Source: Ornithinibacillus scapharcae TW25
Lineage (GTDB): Bacteria > Bacillota > Bacilli > Bacillales > Amphibacillaceae
Direction: 5' to 3'
DNA length: 64,000 bases
Assembly (NCBI RefSeq): GCF_000190475.1
Contig: NZ_AEWH01000052.1
Location: forward strand, 1-64,000
Under the pieces are notes generated by a model. It saw only the letters and a list, made by a program, of their open reading frames with translations, searched no databases and was not told where the DNA came from. Made by a program: the position numbers and the translations under genes. Below are positions 9,308 through 17,779 of the stretch, one piece after another (the first letter of the stretch is position 1; each line of letters opens with the position of its first letter).

Positions 9308-9466
9308 TATTCCTGGAATGCCTTAATATCAAGTCAGAAAAAGAGCCCACAAAGCGACAATAAAGTGTTTTGGGGCGGTGATTTTCTAGCTTTCAACAAT
9401 AATAAGGGAGCACTTATCAGACCTAGTAAAATGGTAAAAGTATTAAGTTTCGATAAATCATACTAA
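9308..9466 (+). pseudogene. Possible C-terminal coding remnant
   Basis: An uninterrupted 52-codon stretch with protein-like composition (VFWGGDFLAFNNNKGALIRP near its middle) ends at TAA 9464-9466. It has no start codon or ribosome binding site. The frame is open for some 15 codons upstream of a TAG at 9305-9307, so it looks like the tail of a degraded gene. Family not recognised. Confidence 0.35.
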
Positions 9467-9492
9467 AATGGATATTAAGTATTATGTATACC

Positions 9493-10344
9493 CTATCTTT
9501 TAAATATATATTCTACCGAGTCACCAACAACATAGTAACCAATCTTTTGATAAATACTATTAGAGATAGGATTAGATACGTCTGTATATAAATTACAAAA
9601 CTGAAAGCCATCATCTAATAGTTTCTGAGAAAATGCCGCAACTATACTGGTCGCATAGCCCTTTCTTTTGTGGATATCAGGCGTAAATACTCCATTTACA
9701 GTGGCCCCATTTCTAGTTCTCCTACCGTTATTCGCCATGGAGACAGCATCACCATCTACTTCCCATAGATGTAGTGTCTGATTTTGAATATAATTGGCTG
9801 CCATACTTGCTGCTTGTGTCTTCGATATTTGCACGTTCGCTTGTAATCCAAATTGGTAGATCCATTCTTTAGCAATCGGCAGATGCTCCTCAGACGCTGG
9901 AATTAGCTTTCCACTTACATCTGGAATAATCTTCACTTTATCCAGTCGATAAACCATTTGTTTCATCGTTAATTCCGCTGTTATTCCTTTTCGTTCAGTC
10001 CATAGTCGGATAAACTCACTAGCTATCTTATCCGGTCCTATCACACCAGGAACTGGATATTTATGCTGATATAAAAATTGTACAATTGCAGGAATGTATT
10101 TTTCATCCATGTGACCCACTTTAGGGAATATCCATTTATTTGGTGGCGTTTGCATAAAGGCATATATTGGCTCCCCATTATCTTCAACAATTCCTAAACG
10201 AGCACCATCAGAAAAGACACCAATATTATTTCTTCCTCGTTCTAGCAATCCTAGCATTAAATTATTTTTTACTTCTTGTTGTAGTAGTAAATCTTCTACT
10301 CTATCTAAGTATCGTTTGATAGAGGTTTCCAATAACACCTTCAT
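9493..10344 (-). CDS. GNAT family N-acetyltransferase
   Basis: 283-residue protein with a C-terminal GNAT domain: GVFTPDIHKRKGYATSIVAAFSQ carries the acetyl-CoA binding RKGYAT loop, and NLYTDVSNPISNSIYQKIGY is the closing beta-alpha element. The N-terminal half (about 140 residues) is the variable domain found in large Bacillus acetyltransferases. ATG 10344 has a GGGGG ribosome binding site eight bases upstream. Substrate unknown. Single gene next to a decayed region. Confidence 0.85.
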   Translation of the reverse strand: MKVLLETSIKRYLDRVEDLLLQQEVKNNLMLGLLERGRNNIGVFSDGARLGIVEDNGEPIYAFMQTPPNKWIFPKVGHMDEKYIPAIVQFLYQHKYPVPGVIGPDKIASEFIRLWTERKGITAELTMKQMVYRLDKVKIIPDVSGKLIPASEEHLPIAKEWIYQFGLQANVQISKTQAASMAANYIQNQTLHLWEVDGDAVSMANNGRRTRNGATVNGVFTPDIHKRKGYATSIVAAFSQKLLDDGFQFCNLYTDVSNPISNSIYQKIGYYVVGDSVEYIFKR

Positions 10345-10463
10345 CCATAAAGCCCCCTTTTCGATATATGTACTGCGCCATTTGAAATATTGCATTTATT
10401 TTACACCAATCAGTTGTTTTGTAAAGGGCTTCACGATAAACTAAACTCTAAGAGGTGAAACAA

Positions 10464-10643
10464 ATGACCAAAAAAGATTTAGAAAATAAGCTTGCTGAGC
10501 TAAAATCGGATTATGTACGAATTCAAAGTGATTTAGATAAATTAGTGTATGTAAAGGGAAGAGCTTCCTCTGCACAAGAACAACTTGCCCGTTTAGAGGA
10601 TGAAATTGCTGAGGTTTATAAAAAACTAGAGGAGTTAGAATAG
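10464..10643 (+). CDS. Small coiled-coil protein, SE1832-like
   Basis: 59-residue, highly charged, entirely helical protein with heptad-like spacing (ENKLAELKSDY, QEQLARLEDEIAEVYKKLEEL). It resembles the SE1832 family of short Firmicute proteins of unknown role. ATG 10464 is used because AGAGGTG just upstream is the ribosome binding site; an in-frame GTG at 10455 lies inside it. The stop codon TAG abuts the terminal inverted repeat of the element at 10643. Confidence 0.65.
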   Translation: MTKKDLENKLAELKSDYVRIQSDLDKLVYVKGRASSAQEQLARLEDEIAEVYKKLEELE

Positions 10644-10936
10644 AGGTTGGGACATTAGTATTTCCTAACTAGTAAAATACGAACAATTAGAGATTAGAGT
10701 AAAAAACCGCCCCGGAAATATACTTCGCTTTCACTTCCAGCACAGGAGCGACATCTGCTCGAAAGAACCTCGCAGTATCTACCTTGCCGCGGGCGGCTGG
10801 TGAGCCTCCTCGTGCTGACGCACTGCGAGGTCTCACCGTTGCCTTTCCTCCCGCAGGAGTCTACGTATATTTCCGGAGCTAAAGTGGTTGCATTCTTCCT
10901 TTTCTAGTTGAAAACTTTACTTTTTGTCCCAACCTC
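10643..10936. repeat. GC-rich MITE-like interspersed repeat
   Basis: About 294 bases bounded by a perfect 12-base terminal inverted repeat, GAGGTTGGGACA at 10643-10654 and TGTCCCAACCTC at 10925-10936. Inside are nested inverted repeats: CCGGAAATATAC near 10714 with GTATATTTCCGG near 10867, and ACCTCGCAGT with ACTGCGAGGT. The centre is markedly GC-rich against the AT-rich flanks. It exactly fills the gap between two convergent genes and has no ORF. Its layout fits the small palindromic elements scattered in Oceanobacillus/Virgibacillus-like genomes. It may serve as a two-way terminator. Confidence 0.75.
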
Positions 10937-10940
10937 TTTT

Positions 10941-12785
10941 TTATTCTACATTCGTTTTGCTATTACTAATTCTCGCCTGAATTTTTGCTTGCTCTTTATT
11001 TCTTGGCATTAAGCTAACAATAATGTCTCCTGTACCTGGTACAGTACGCATTTCTTCTGAATAGTATTTAATTTGTCCAGAAGGTTTAATGAGATATAGA
11101 AATACTGTTTCTTCATCTTTTTCTTCTAGATATTGCTTATAAGGATACTGTTCAGTAATAGTTGTTTGTCGGAATACGTAACCTGCCTCAATTTTGTCGA
11201 TTAAGTCTTCCAGTGTAACTTCTTTTTTAAACAAGATTCTTCCGCCAACTTTCGAAACAATCTCAGATGACTTTCCAGACTTATCATATGGGCTTACCTT
11301 AAACACATTCGTACGACCATATTCCGGCATAAATGTCGTACAAGCTAAAGCGTTATAAGCTTTACTATCTGTCGCAGCAATCAAATATTCATATGGAATC
11401 GTGTCCAAATGATATTCGGTTTGTTCGGACAGTACATCTTCATGGTAAAATGGTACACCTGCTTCTCTGGCAACCTTTAAACGTTCCCATGAACTGTCGA
11501 CCACAATAACTGGTACATTAGCTTTCGCTAGTGATTTTGCAAGCTCAACTGTAAAGACATTACTACCAACAAGTAGAGATCCTGGACGTCCTTCCATGGA
11601 TAGATTTAATTTCTTCGCTAGCCAGCCAATGGAGAATCCATGAGCAATTACGGTAAAGAAGACTAGCCCAAAGGTTAGAGTTGTAAGAAGTTCTGCTTCC
11701 TTATATCCAGCCTCTAATAGTATAGTGGCAAAGTAACTTGAAACGGTTAATGCTACAATTCCTCTCGGAGCAATCCATCCAACTAGTAATTTTTCATTAA
11801 ACGTTAGCCCCGTTCCAAAGGTAGAGAGAAAAATGGAAAGCGGGCGAACTAAAAACATCATTAGTAATACATAACCGATAATATTAGGACTGAAGATTTC
11901 TAAAATCGTTTCAACCTGTAATGATGCGGTTAGCATAATAAAGATAGCGGAGATTAGGAGAATTGAGATATTTTCCTTAAAGTGGCGCATATCTGCAACA
12001 GAGGAAATTCCCATATTGGCTAATGTTATCCCCATCGCAGTCACAGATAATAATCCAGTTTCATGCATGATCTCATCAGCTACTGTAAAACAGAAGATTA
12101 CGACAGCAAATACTGCTGGCGATTTAAGATATTCAGGAATATGACCTCTTTCAAAAATAAATCCGATACCTCGGCCACATGCCCATCCAAATATCGCGGC
12201 AAAAACAGAAGCTGCGAAGAACATTAGTAATTTTGTTCCATCTGGGTCATTGGCAGTTAAATAAGCGATAATCTCAAACGCAAACACTGCTAGCAACGCA
12301 CCAATTGGGTCTACTATGATACCTTCCCACTTCAGTATCTTCGCTGGTCTTGGGTTTAATTTAGACTGACGAAGTAAAGGCATAATAACCGTTGGACCTG
12401 TAACAATGAACAATCCACCGATAACAAATGCAACTGCCCACGGTAGTCCAGCTATATAATGTGCGGTTAATGACCCTAGTATCCAAGCAATAAATGCTCC
12501 TAAAGTCGATATTCTAAACACTGGCTTCCCTAAGCCACGTAGTTCTTTGAAACTTAAATTTAAACTACCTTCAAATAGTATGATTGCAACTGCTACAGAA
12601 ATAATTGGACTATATAAATCTCCAAAGTCCTCTTCTGGATTAATAAATCCGAATATCGGTCCGATCAGTAGACCTGTCACGGCCATAACTACTATGGCAG
12701 GCATACGATAACGCCATGCAACCCACTGGGATCCAATTCCAAGTAAGAAAATCAGCATGACTTCAAATAATAAAGACGGAACCAT
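10941..12785 (-). CDS. Sodium:proton antiporter (CPA1/NhaP type with TrkA-N domain)
   Basis: 614-residue protein. Residues 1-390 are a cation:proton antiporter domain with about 12 membrane segments, including VTGPTVIMPLLRQ near residue 128 and the WEGIIVDPIGALLAVFAFE segment near 155 that carries the ion-binding acidic residue. Residues about 400-520 form a Rossmann TrkA-N/RCK-like domain (LLVGSNVFTVELAKSLAKANV), followed by a C-terminal regulatory tail. Such antiporters export Na+ or K+ and control pH, which suits a halotolerant organism. ATG 12785 has an AGGGGGT site. Monocistronic. Confidence 0.88.
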   Translation of the reverse strand: MVPSLLFEVMLIFLLGIGSQWVAWRYRMPAIVVMAVTGLLIGPIFGFINPEEDFGDLYSPIISVAVAIILFEGSLNLSFKELRGLGKPVFRISTLGAFIAWILGSLTAHYIAGLPWAVAFVIGGLFIVTGPTVIMPLLRQSKLNPRPAKILKWEGIIVDPIGALLAVFAFEIIAYLTANDPDGTKLLMFFAASVFAAIFGWACGRGIGFIFERGHIPEYLKSPAVFAVVIFCFTVADEIMHETGLLSVTAMGITLANMGISSVADMRHFKENISILLISAIFIMLTASLQVETILEIFSPNIIGYVLLMMFLVRPLSIFLSTFGTGLTFNEKLLVGWIAPRGIVALTVSSYFATILLEAGYKEAELLTTLTFGLVFFTVIAHGFSIGWLAKKLNLSMEGRPGSLLVGSNVFTVELAKSLAKANVPVIVVDSSWERLKVAREAGVPFYHEDVLSEQTEYHLDTIPYEYLIAATDSKAYNALACTTFMPEYGRTNVFKVSPYDKSGKSSEIVSKVGGRILFKKEVTLEDLIDKIEAGYVFRQTTITEQYPYKQYLEEKDEETVFLYLIKPSGQIKYYSEEMRTVPGTGDIIVSLMPRNKEQAKIQARISNSKTNVE

Positions 12786-13108
12786 TTCATACCCCCTATT
12801 TTAAAATATAAGGTCATTCTAAATGCCACTTCATGAAAAGTAAACTATTATCTCTTAACAAAAAGAAGTCATTTTGGTAAAGAAAACGTTTAATTTGTAT
12901 AGTGCCCTGTATGATAGACAGAATTTTTTTCTATTTGTATTATCTTCATTCAAATTTTAATTATGCTAAAAGGGTATTCCACATTCATGTCATTTTCTTC
13001 ACATAATTCTTCCACAATAAAGCCTCTCTAACTTAGGAAATTCCAATTTTAACAACTCGTCTCTCCCCTTAATATATGGTAGGATAAACTAATGAGAGGA
13101 GGAGAGAC
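12786..13108. other. 323-base divergent gap, nothing distinct seen
   Basis: AT-rich spacer between the divergent antiporter and recQ genes. It must hold both promoters, but I see no convincing -35/-10 pair, palindrome or small ORF with a ribosome binding site beyond those of the two flanking genes. Confidence 0.4.
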
Positions 13109-15253
13109 ATGATCTTAGAACAAGAAAAGGTATTAAAAACCTATTTCGGGTATGAATCCTTTAGACCAGGTCAAAAGGAAGTCATTGATCGAGTCGTCCA
13201 TTCAACAAATACACTGGCAGTTATGCCAACAGGTGGCGGTAAATCAATCTGTTATCAGATACCAGGTTTAACCATGGAAGGGACAGCTATCATTATTTCC
13301 CCACTTATATCACTCATGAAAGACCAGGTTGACTCTCTCCTAGCGTTAGGAATCCCCGCAACCTTTATCAATAGTTCCTTAACACCAGAAGAACATGAAA
13401 ATCGTATGCAAGAGATTGCTAATGGACGGTTTAAGTTTGTATATGTGGCACCAGAGCGATTTGAATCAACTGGATTCATTCGTGTTGTAAGGAAAATTAA
13501 AATCGCTTTAGTTGCTTTTGATGAAGCACATTGTATCTCTCAATGGGGACATGATTTTCGACCTAGCTATCGTTCCATCGTCCCAAATTTAAATCAGATT
13601 GGTAACATCCCTGTTGTCATGGCATTAACCGCAACAGCAACCGAAGAAGTTATTTCCGATATTCAGGAATTGTTACATATCGAGAATAACAATGTCATCA
13701 ATACAGGATTCGCAAGAGATAACCTTGCCTTTCATATTGTGAAGGGAAAGGATCGCTCCAGTTACATTCGAGCTTTCTTAGAAGAACATACCGATGAATC
13801 GGGGATCATCTATACCGCTACAAGAAAACAAGCAGATGCCCTTTTTGATCAGCTTTCTAGTCGCGGAATTGAAGTTGCAAAATACCATGCCGGAATGTCC
13901 GAGCAAGCTCGCAAACAAGCACAAGCTGCCTTTATTCACGATCAAAAGCATGTCATGATTGCCACGAATGCTTTCGGAATGGGGATAGATAAATCGAATG
14001 TCCGGTATGTTATTCATTACGCCATGCCGATGAATATTGAATCCTACTATCAAGAGGCTGGAAGAGCTGGTAGAGATGGAGAATTTAGTGATTGTATCTT
14101 ATTATTTTCCCCACAGGATATTCAACTTCAAAAATTCTTAATTGAGCAGTCCTTAATGGATGAAGCCGCTAAGCAAAATGAATATCGTAAGCTACAATCG
14201 ATGGTGAACTATTGTCACACGCAAGGATGTCTAAGTAGCTACATTTTAGATTATTTTAAGGATGCTACACCTCATCAAAATTGTGGGCGTTGTAGTAACT
14301 GTGTAGAAAAACTAGACAAGAGTGATATTACAGAGGAAGCCCAAATGATATTATCTTGTGTAAAACGAATGGGCGAGCGTTTCGGAGTAAGCATGACTGC
14401 GAAAGTATTAAAAGGATCCAAAGATAAGAAAATTCAAGAATTCCAGTTACACCAAATATCTACGTATGGAATTATGTCTGCCTATACCGAAAAAGAACTA
14501 ACGGAACTTATCCACTTTCTAGTGGCAGAACAATTACTAGCGACAGAGGAAGGGAAATTCCCAACACTGAAGCTAAATCGTAATTCCGTTGATATACTAA
14601 AAGGGACACGGACAGTAGAAATGTACACAATCCCTATTCCAACGGCTGAAGAAGAAGATTATTATAAGGACCTATTTGAAGAGCTAAGGAGCTTGCGTAA
14701 GTCTCTAGCAAATGAGCTTAACGTACCGCCATATGTGCTTTTCTCTGATGTAACACTTAAAGAGCTTAGTAGGTATTTCCCTGTATCCAAGGGAGATATG
14801 CTTGAAATTAAAGGAATTGGTGAGAAAAAGTTTGAACAGTACGGAGAGGCTTTTATTGCTGTTATACAAAAATGGCGTTTGGCACATCCTGAAGCAAAAA
14901 CAAGGATAAAGATTTCCGGAGGGGCACCTACTCCAAGACATAAGAAAAAGGAAGAGGAGGGTCCTAGCCACCTTGTTAGCTATAAGCTTTTTCAATCTGG
15001 AAAATCATTAAAAGACATAGCAGCCATTCGTGACATGACCACCATGACGGTAGAGAATCATTTGTTTAAAGCATTTCAGGATGGTTATCCTATTTCTTGG
15101 AATATTTTCTTTACTGATGAGGAGGAGAAGATAATCCTCGCAGCGAGAGAAACAGTTGAAGAACCCAAGTTAAAGCCACTAAAAGAAGCACTACCTGAGG
15201 AATATGACTATACGAAGATTAAAGCAGTTTTAGTAAAGAATGGATTAAAATAG
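13109..15253 (+). CDS. recQ: ATP-dependent DNA helicase RecQ
   Basis: 714-residue superfamily 2 helicase that unwinds recombination and replication intermediates in the 3'-5' direction. Walker A is MPTGGGKS (39-46) and the DEAH box is at 138-141, followed by the RecQ aromatic-rich loop (HCISQWGHDFR). QEAGRAGRDGE marks motif VI. Zinc-binding cysteines follow (CHTQGC ... CGRCSNC, about 370-400). A winged-helix RQC region, an HRDC domain near 525-595 and a C-terminal helix-turn-helix (YKLFQSGKSLKDIA) complete it, as in the longer RecQ of Bacillaceae. AGGAGGAGAG precedes the ATG. Followed by a terminator. Confidence 0.95.
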   Translation: MILEQEKVLKTYFGYESFRPGQKEVIDRVVHSTNTLAVMPTGGGKSICYQIPGLTMEGTAIIISPLISLMKDQVDSLLALGIPATFINSSLTPEEHENRMQEIANGRFKFVYVAPERFESTGFIRVVRKIKIALVAFDEAHCISQWGHDFRPSYRSIVPNLNQIGNIPVVMALTATATEEVISDIQELLHIENNNVINTGFARDNLAFHIVKGKDRSSYIRAFLEEHTDESGIIYTATRKQADALFDQLSSRGIEVAKYHAGMSEQARKQAQAAFIHDQKHVMIATNAFGMGIDKSNVRYVIHYAMPMNIESYYQEAGRAGRDGEFSDCILLFSPQDIQLQKFLIEQSLMDEAAKQNEYRKLQSMVNYCHTQGCLSSYILDYFKDATPHQNCGRCSNCVEKLDKSDITEEAQMILSCVKRMGERFGVSMTAKVLKGSKDKKIQEFQLHQISTYGIMSAYTEKELTELIHFLVAEQLLATEEGKFPTLKLNRNSVDILKGTRTVEMYTIPIPTAEEEDYYKDLFEELRSLRKSLANELNVPPYVLFSDVTLKELSRYFPVSKGDMLEIKGIGEKKFEQYGEAFIAVIQKWRLAHPEAKTRIKISGGAPTPRHKKKEEEGPSHLVSYKLFQSGKSLKDIAAIRDMTTMTVENHLFKAFQDGYPISWNIFFTDEEEKIILAARETVEEPKLKPLKEALPEEYDYTKIKAVLVKNGLK

Positions 15254-15254
15254 T

Positions 15255-15281
15255 CCGCCATATACCATATGGCGGCTTTTT
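15255..15281 (+). terminator. Terminator of recQ
   Basis: CCGCCATAT (15255-15263) and ATATGGCGG (15267-15275) pair perfectly and are followed by CTTTTTCT. It starts two bases after the stop codon. Confidence 0.8.
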
Positions 15282-15989
15282 CTATGAATAAAAAAAGAAA
15301 TTAAGCTTGTTGTTTTCATCTACCGTCGCTAATAAAATATCATTTAACTCCAGATGCTGATATTCCTTATGAAGCTTATTTAATAACCATTTTTCATCTT
15401 TCCCTATTTGCTCTAACCCTTTATAATCAATCTTTTTTTCTTTTACTACTGTTTTAGGAAGTTGAAAGGGTTTTGGTGTATTCGCATAGGTTGTTGGAGT
15501 TAAAGCTTGATGCTCTGCATTTAAAAAGATAGAAATAGTACCTCCAGGCTCCCAAAAAGCCACTGAGACTTTTTTAATATCGGCAGCTTTATTCTTCCTC
15601 AACTCTGCCATCAATACATCAATCGATATTCTAGCCTTCTTTAAATTTTTTGATAAAATAATTCCATTTTCAATTAATGGTATGGGGGATGGTATAAAAA
15701 TTTTTCTAATACCAGGGAAATACAAACTTAACACTACTCCTAGTAAATAGAGAAATAAAATTACACTCATGGTGATCATGGATCCTTCTAATCCTAGACC
15801 TTCATCCGATAATGGATGTGCAATGATGTTCCCAATAAGTAATACAATCACAAAATCTAATAGCCCTATTTGTGATATAGACCGTTGTCCCATCAACTTG
15901 GCAATAATCACAAAAAATGCAAACCCAACAAGCGCTCTTAATATCCATTGCATAGCTGTTAATGATTCCTGAGAACTAAAAAAATCCAT
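15282..15989 (-). CDS. DUF421 / YetF family membrane protein
   Basis: 235-residue protein with three N-terminal transmembrane segments (about residues 12-105), then the soluble DUF421 domain with the conserved PIPLIENGIILSKNLKKARIS segment and a LMAELR helix. This is the YetF/YdfR/YrbG family found in multiple copies in spore formers; members have been linked to spore germination and membrane functions, but no biochemical role is assigned here. ATG 15989 has a GGAGG site. Single gene, divergent from a small membrane protein gene and convergent with recQ. Confidence 0.85.
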   Translation of the reverse strand: MDFFSSQESLTAMQWILRALVGFAFFVIIAKLMGQRSISQIGLLDFVIVLLIGNIIAHPLSDEGLGLEGSMITMSVILFLYLLGVVLSLYFPGIRKIFIPSPIPLIENGIILSKNLKKARISIDVLMAELRKNKAADIKKVSVAFWEPGGTISIFLNAEHQALTPTTYANTPKPFQLPKTVVKEKKIDYKGLEQIGKDEKWLLNKLHKEYQHLELNDILLATVDENNKLNFFFYS

Positions 15990-16212
15990 GAAATACCTCC
16001 ACCCAACAATTTCGTTACTACGAATATAGTTTTGGCTAAATAAATGGTTATTATGTCGTTATCCCAAATAAGAAAATACAAAACAAGAAAAATTTCAACT
16101 TCTATTCCAAATCGGAAAGGTGTATAATGAATAACATTACTTAGAATAACTCGCATTCACTCTTCTTTTTAAGAATGTGTTAGTTTTTCTTATTAAAAAA
16201 GGGGTGTAGCCG

Positions 16213-16548
16213 ATGAAAAAATACTTTGCCCTTTTTGTACTATTATCTGTAGTCGGTCAATTTTTTTATAGTAATCATGTAAGTAATTTCGATTTAAAAC
16301 ATGATAATCCAGTATACATCCAAGAATTCGAGTTAGTGAACGCTTCGCCATCAGAAGATTCCCATCCAAGCTACGGAGATGGAAACCAAAAAATCTCTTC
16401 CATCTTGAATGCGCTATTTCTTGGACTTGTATTAACTATTACGGTTATCTTCTATCATTCTGTAAAAAGGATAAAGAGACTAATCCAGTTATATCCTGTT
16501 TTCTATCAGGGGAATTATCTAATCCCAACCTCTTCTAACATAATTTAA
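16213..16548 (+). CDS. Small membrane protein, unknown function
   Basis: 111 residues with an N-terminal hydrophobic segment (possible signal anchor, residues 4-20), a polar extracytoplasmic stretch, a second transmembrane helix (about 63-82: ILNALFLGLVLTITVIFYH) and a basic tail (KRIKR). ATG 16213 follows AAGGGGTG. A TATAAT box lies near 16122. It is followed 31 bases later by another tiny membrane protein gene, so the two may form an operon. No family recognised. Confidence 0.55.
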   Translation: MKKYFALFVLLSVVGQFFYSNHVSNFDLKHDNPVYIQEFELVNASPSEDSHPSYGDGNQKISSILNALFLGLVLTITVIFYHSVKRIKRLIQLYPVFYQGNYLIPTSSNII

Positions 16549-16579
16549 TTTACAACTTTTCAGGAGGAGGAAAAGGATT

Positions 16580-16696
16580 ATGATGATAGCTCGTTTGATT
16601 ATGATGGGTATGTTCTCATTTACTGCAATAATGTTGCTTTCCTATCAAGGCTTTGAAATTACGCAAGCTTTTATGGATTATTTCCGTAAAAACTAA
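16580..16696 (+). CDS. 38-residue membrane peptide
   Basis: ATG 16580 to TAA 16696. One hydrophobic helix (LIMMGMFSFTAIMLLSY) is followed by a short amphipathic tail ending DYFRKN. A very strong GGAGGAGG ribosome binding site lies upstream and a terminator immediately downstream, which supports real expression. It is likely co-transcribed with the 111-residue membrane protein before it. Function unknown. Confidence 0.6.
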   Translation: MMIARLIMMGMFSFTAIMLLSYQGFEITQAFMDYFRKN

Positions 16697-16701
16697 TATA
16701 C

Positions 16702-16738
16702 AAAAAGGAGAAATGCTATTACGCATTTCTCCTTTTTT
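16702..16738 (+). terminator. Terminator of the small membrane protein operon
   Basis: Arms 16702-16716 and 16723-16737 are perfect complements (AAAAAGGAGAAATGC and its reverse), with a T run at the end. Because the stem itself starts with A residues, it can work in both directions. Confidence 0.85.
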
Positions 16739-16743
16739 ACATT

Positions 16744-16860
16744 CTATCTTTCTAGTATTTTATAATTCTCTGTTTTGTTAATAGGAATATGATGCTTTAA
16801 AGCGCTTTCCTCTAGTGTTGGCTTAACATATTGATAGGTCAATGTTCCAACTCCGCCTCC
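16744..16860 (-). pseudogene. Possible coding remnant downstream of the methyltransferase
   Basis: On the minus strand, directly after the methyltransferase stop and in another frame, an open stretch reads NGGGVGTLTYQYVKPTLEES, continues through LKHHIPINKTENYKI and ends at TAG 16746-16744. Composition is protein-like. A GGAGG precedes an in-frame TTG, so a very short protein of about 31 residues cannot be excluded, but it looks like the C-terminal end of a lost gene. Family not identified. Confidence 0.35.
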
Positions 16861-16861
16861 A

Positions 16862-17641
16862 TTAGATATCCCTTTTCATCGCTCTCGTTGCAATGAATGT
16901 TTTGATATGATTGTCTAACATTCTTCCACCACCAAAATCATCCTCATAGAATCCTGTTACGACAAATCCAGCATCTATCTGACCTTGAATTTGGTCTTCT
17001 AAACTATGACCAAACTCTAAAGGACGTTTCAAACGTGCAAATTCCTTTAGCTTTTCCTCTGATAATACTTCCAGGTCTGAATATGGAATCTTATGCTTGA
17101 CAACCAGATTACCTTTTTCCTCTTCCTCATCATCAAAAATATATAATAGTGGATTTGTGATACCCGCAATAAGTACCCCACCATCCTTTAATACTCTATA
17201 AGCCTCTCTCCACACTGGTTGAACATCGTTGATAAACACATTGGATACCGGATGAACAATGATATCAAATTCATCATCTTCTAAGAAATGGAGATCTTCC
17301 ATATTTCCTTGTATGGTCTCAAGGTTCAAATCATCTCGCTTCGCTACAAACTGGTCCTGTTCCAATTGCTTCACTGATATGTCAACGACTGTAACGTCAG
17401 CTCCTGCTGCTGCAAGTATTGGACCCTGTTGACCTCCACCAGAGGCTAAACAAAGAATTTTCACTCCTTTAAGTGACTCTGGAAACCAATCTCTTGGAAC
17501 CTGTTTTGTTGTTGTAACAGTTATAGACCAATCTCCTGCCCTACTTTTCTCAATCACTTCCTTACTAACAGGCTTTGTATAGTTACCACCCGTTTCTACC
17601 TTTCGATCCCAGGCGGAACTGTTATGTTTTACAATATTCAT
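16862..17641 (-). CDS. Class I SAM-dependent methyltransferase
   Basis: 259-residue methyltransferase. SAM motif I is KILCLASGGGQQGPILAAAGA (about residues 60-80), the acidic residue ending strand 2 is in VTVVDISVKQLEQD, and the GNMEDL motif follows; VWREAYRVLKDGGVLIAGI is the usual motif III helix-strand. The C-terminal part (EDDFGGGRMLDNHIKTFIATRA) is characteristic of a Bacillaceae methyltransferase group with unknown substrate. Start chosen at ATG 17641 with AGAGAGGCG upstream. Single gene between two terminators. Confidence 0.85.
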   Translation of the reverse strand: MNIVKHNSSAWDRKVETGGNYTKPVSKEVIEKSRAGDWSITVTTTKQVPRDWFPESLKGVKILCLASGGGQQGPILAAAGADVTVVDISVKQLEQDQFVAKRDDLNLETIQGNMEDLHFLEDDEFDIIVHPVSNVFINDVQPVWREAYRVLKDGGVLIAGITNPLLYIFDDEEEEKGNLVVKHKIPYSDLEVLSEEKLKEFARLKRPLEFGHSLEDQIQGQIDAGFVVTGFYEDDFGGGRMLDNHIKTFIATRAMKRDI

Positions 17642-17733
17642 GATTACGCCTCTCTTATTTAAAATTTTTAAATAATTCTTATTATATCCTATCATACTAT
17701 AAGCACTAAGAGAGGGATTTTATTTACTCATAG

Positions 17734-17769
17734 AAAAAACTGCCACACTATATCGCGCAGCAGTTTTTC
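17734..17769 (-). terminator. Terminator of the aminopeptidase gene
   Basis: AAAAAACTGC (17734-17743) pairs with GCAGTTTTT (17760-17768). It lies ten bases past the aminopeptidase stop, with a T run on the minus strand. Confidence 0.75.
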
Positions 17770-17779
17770 ATTTAACTTT

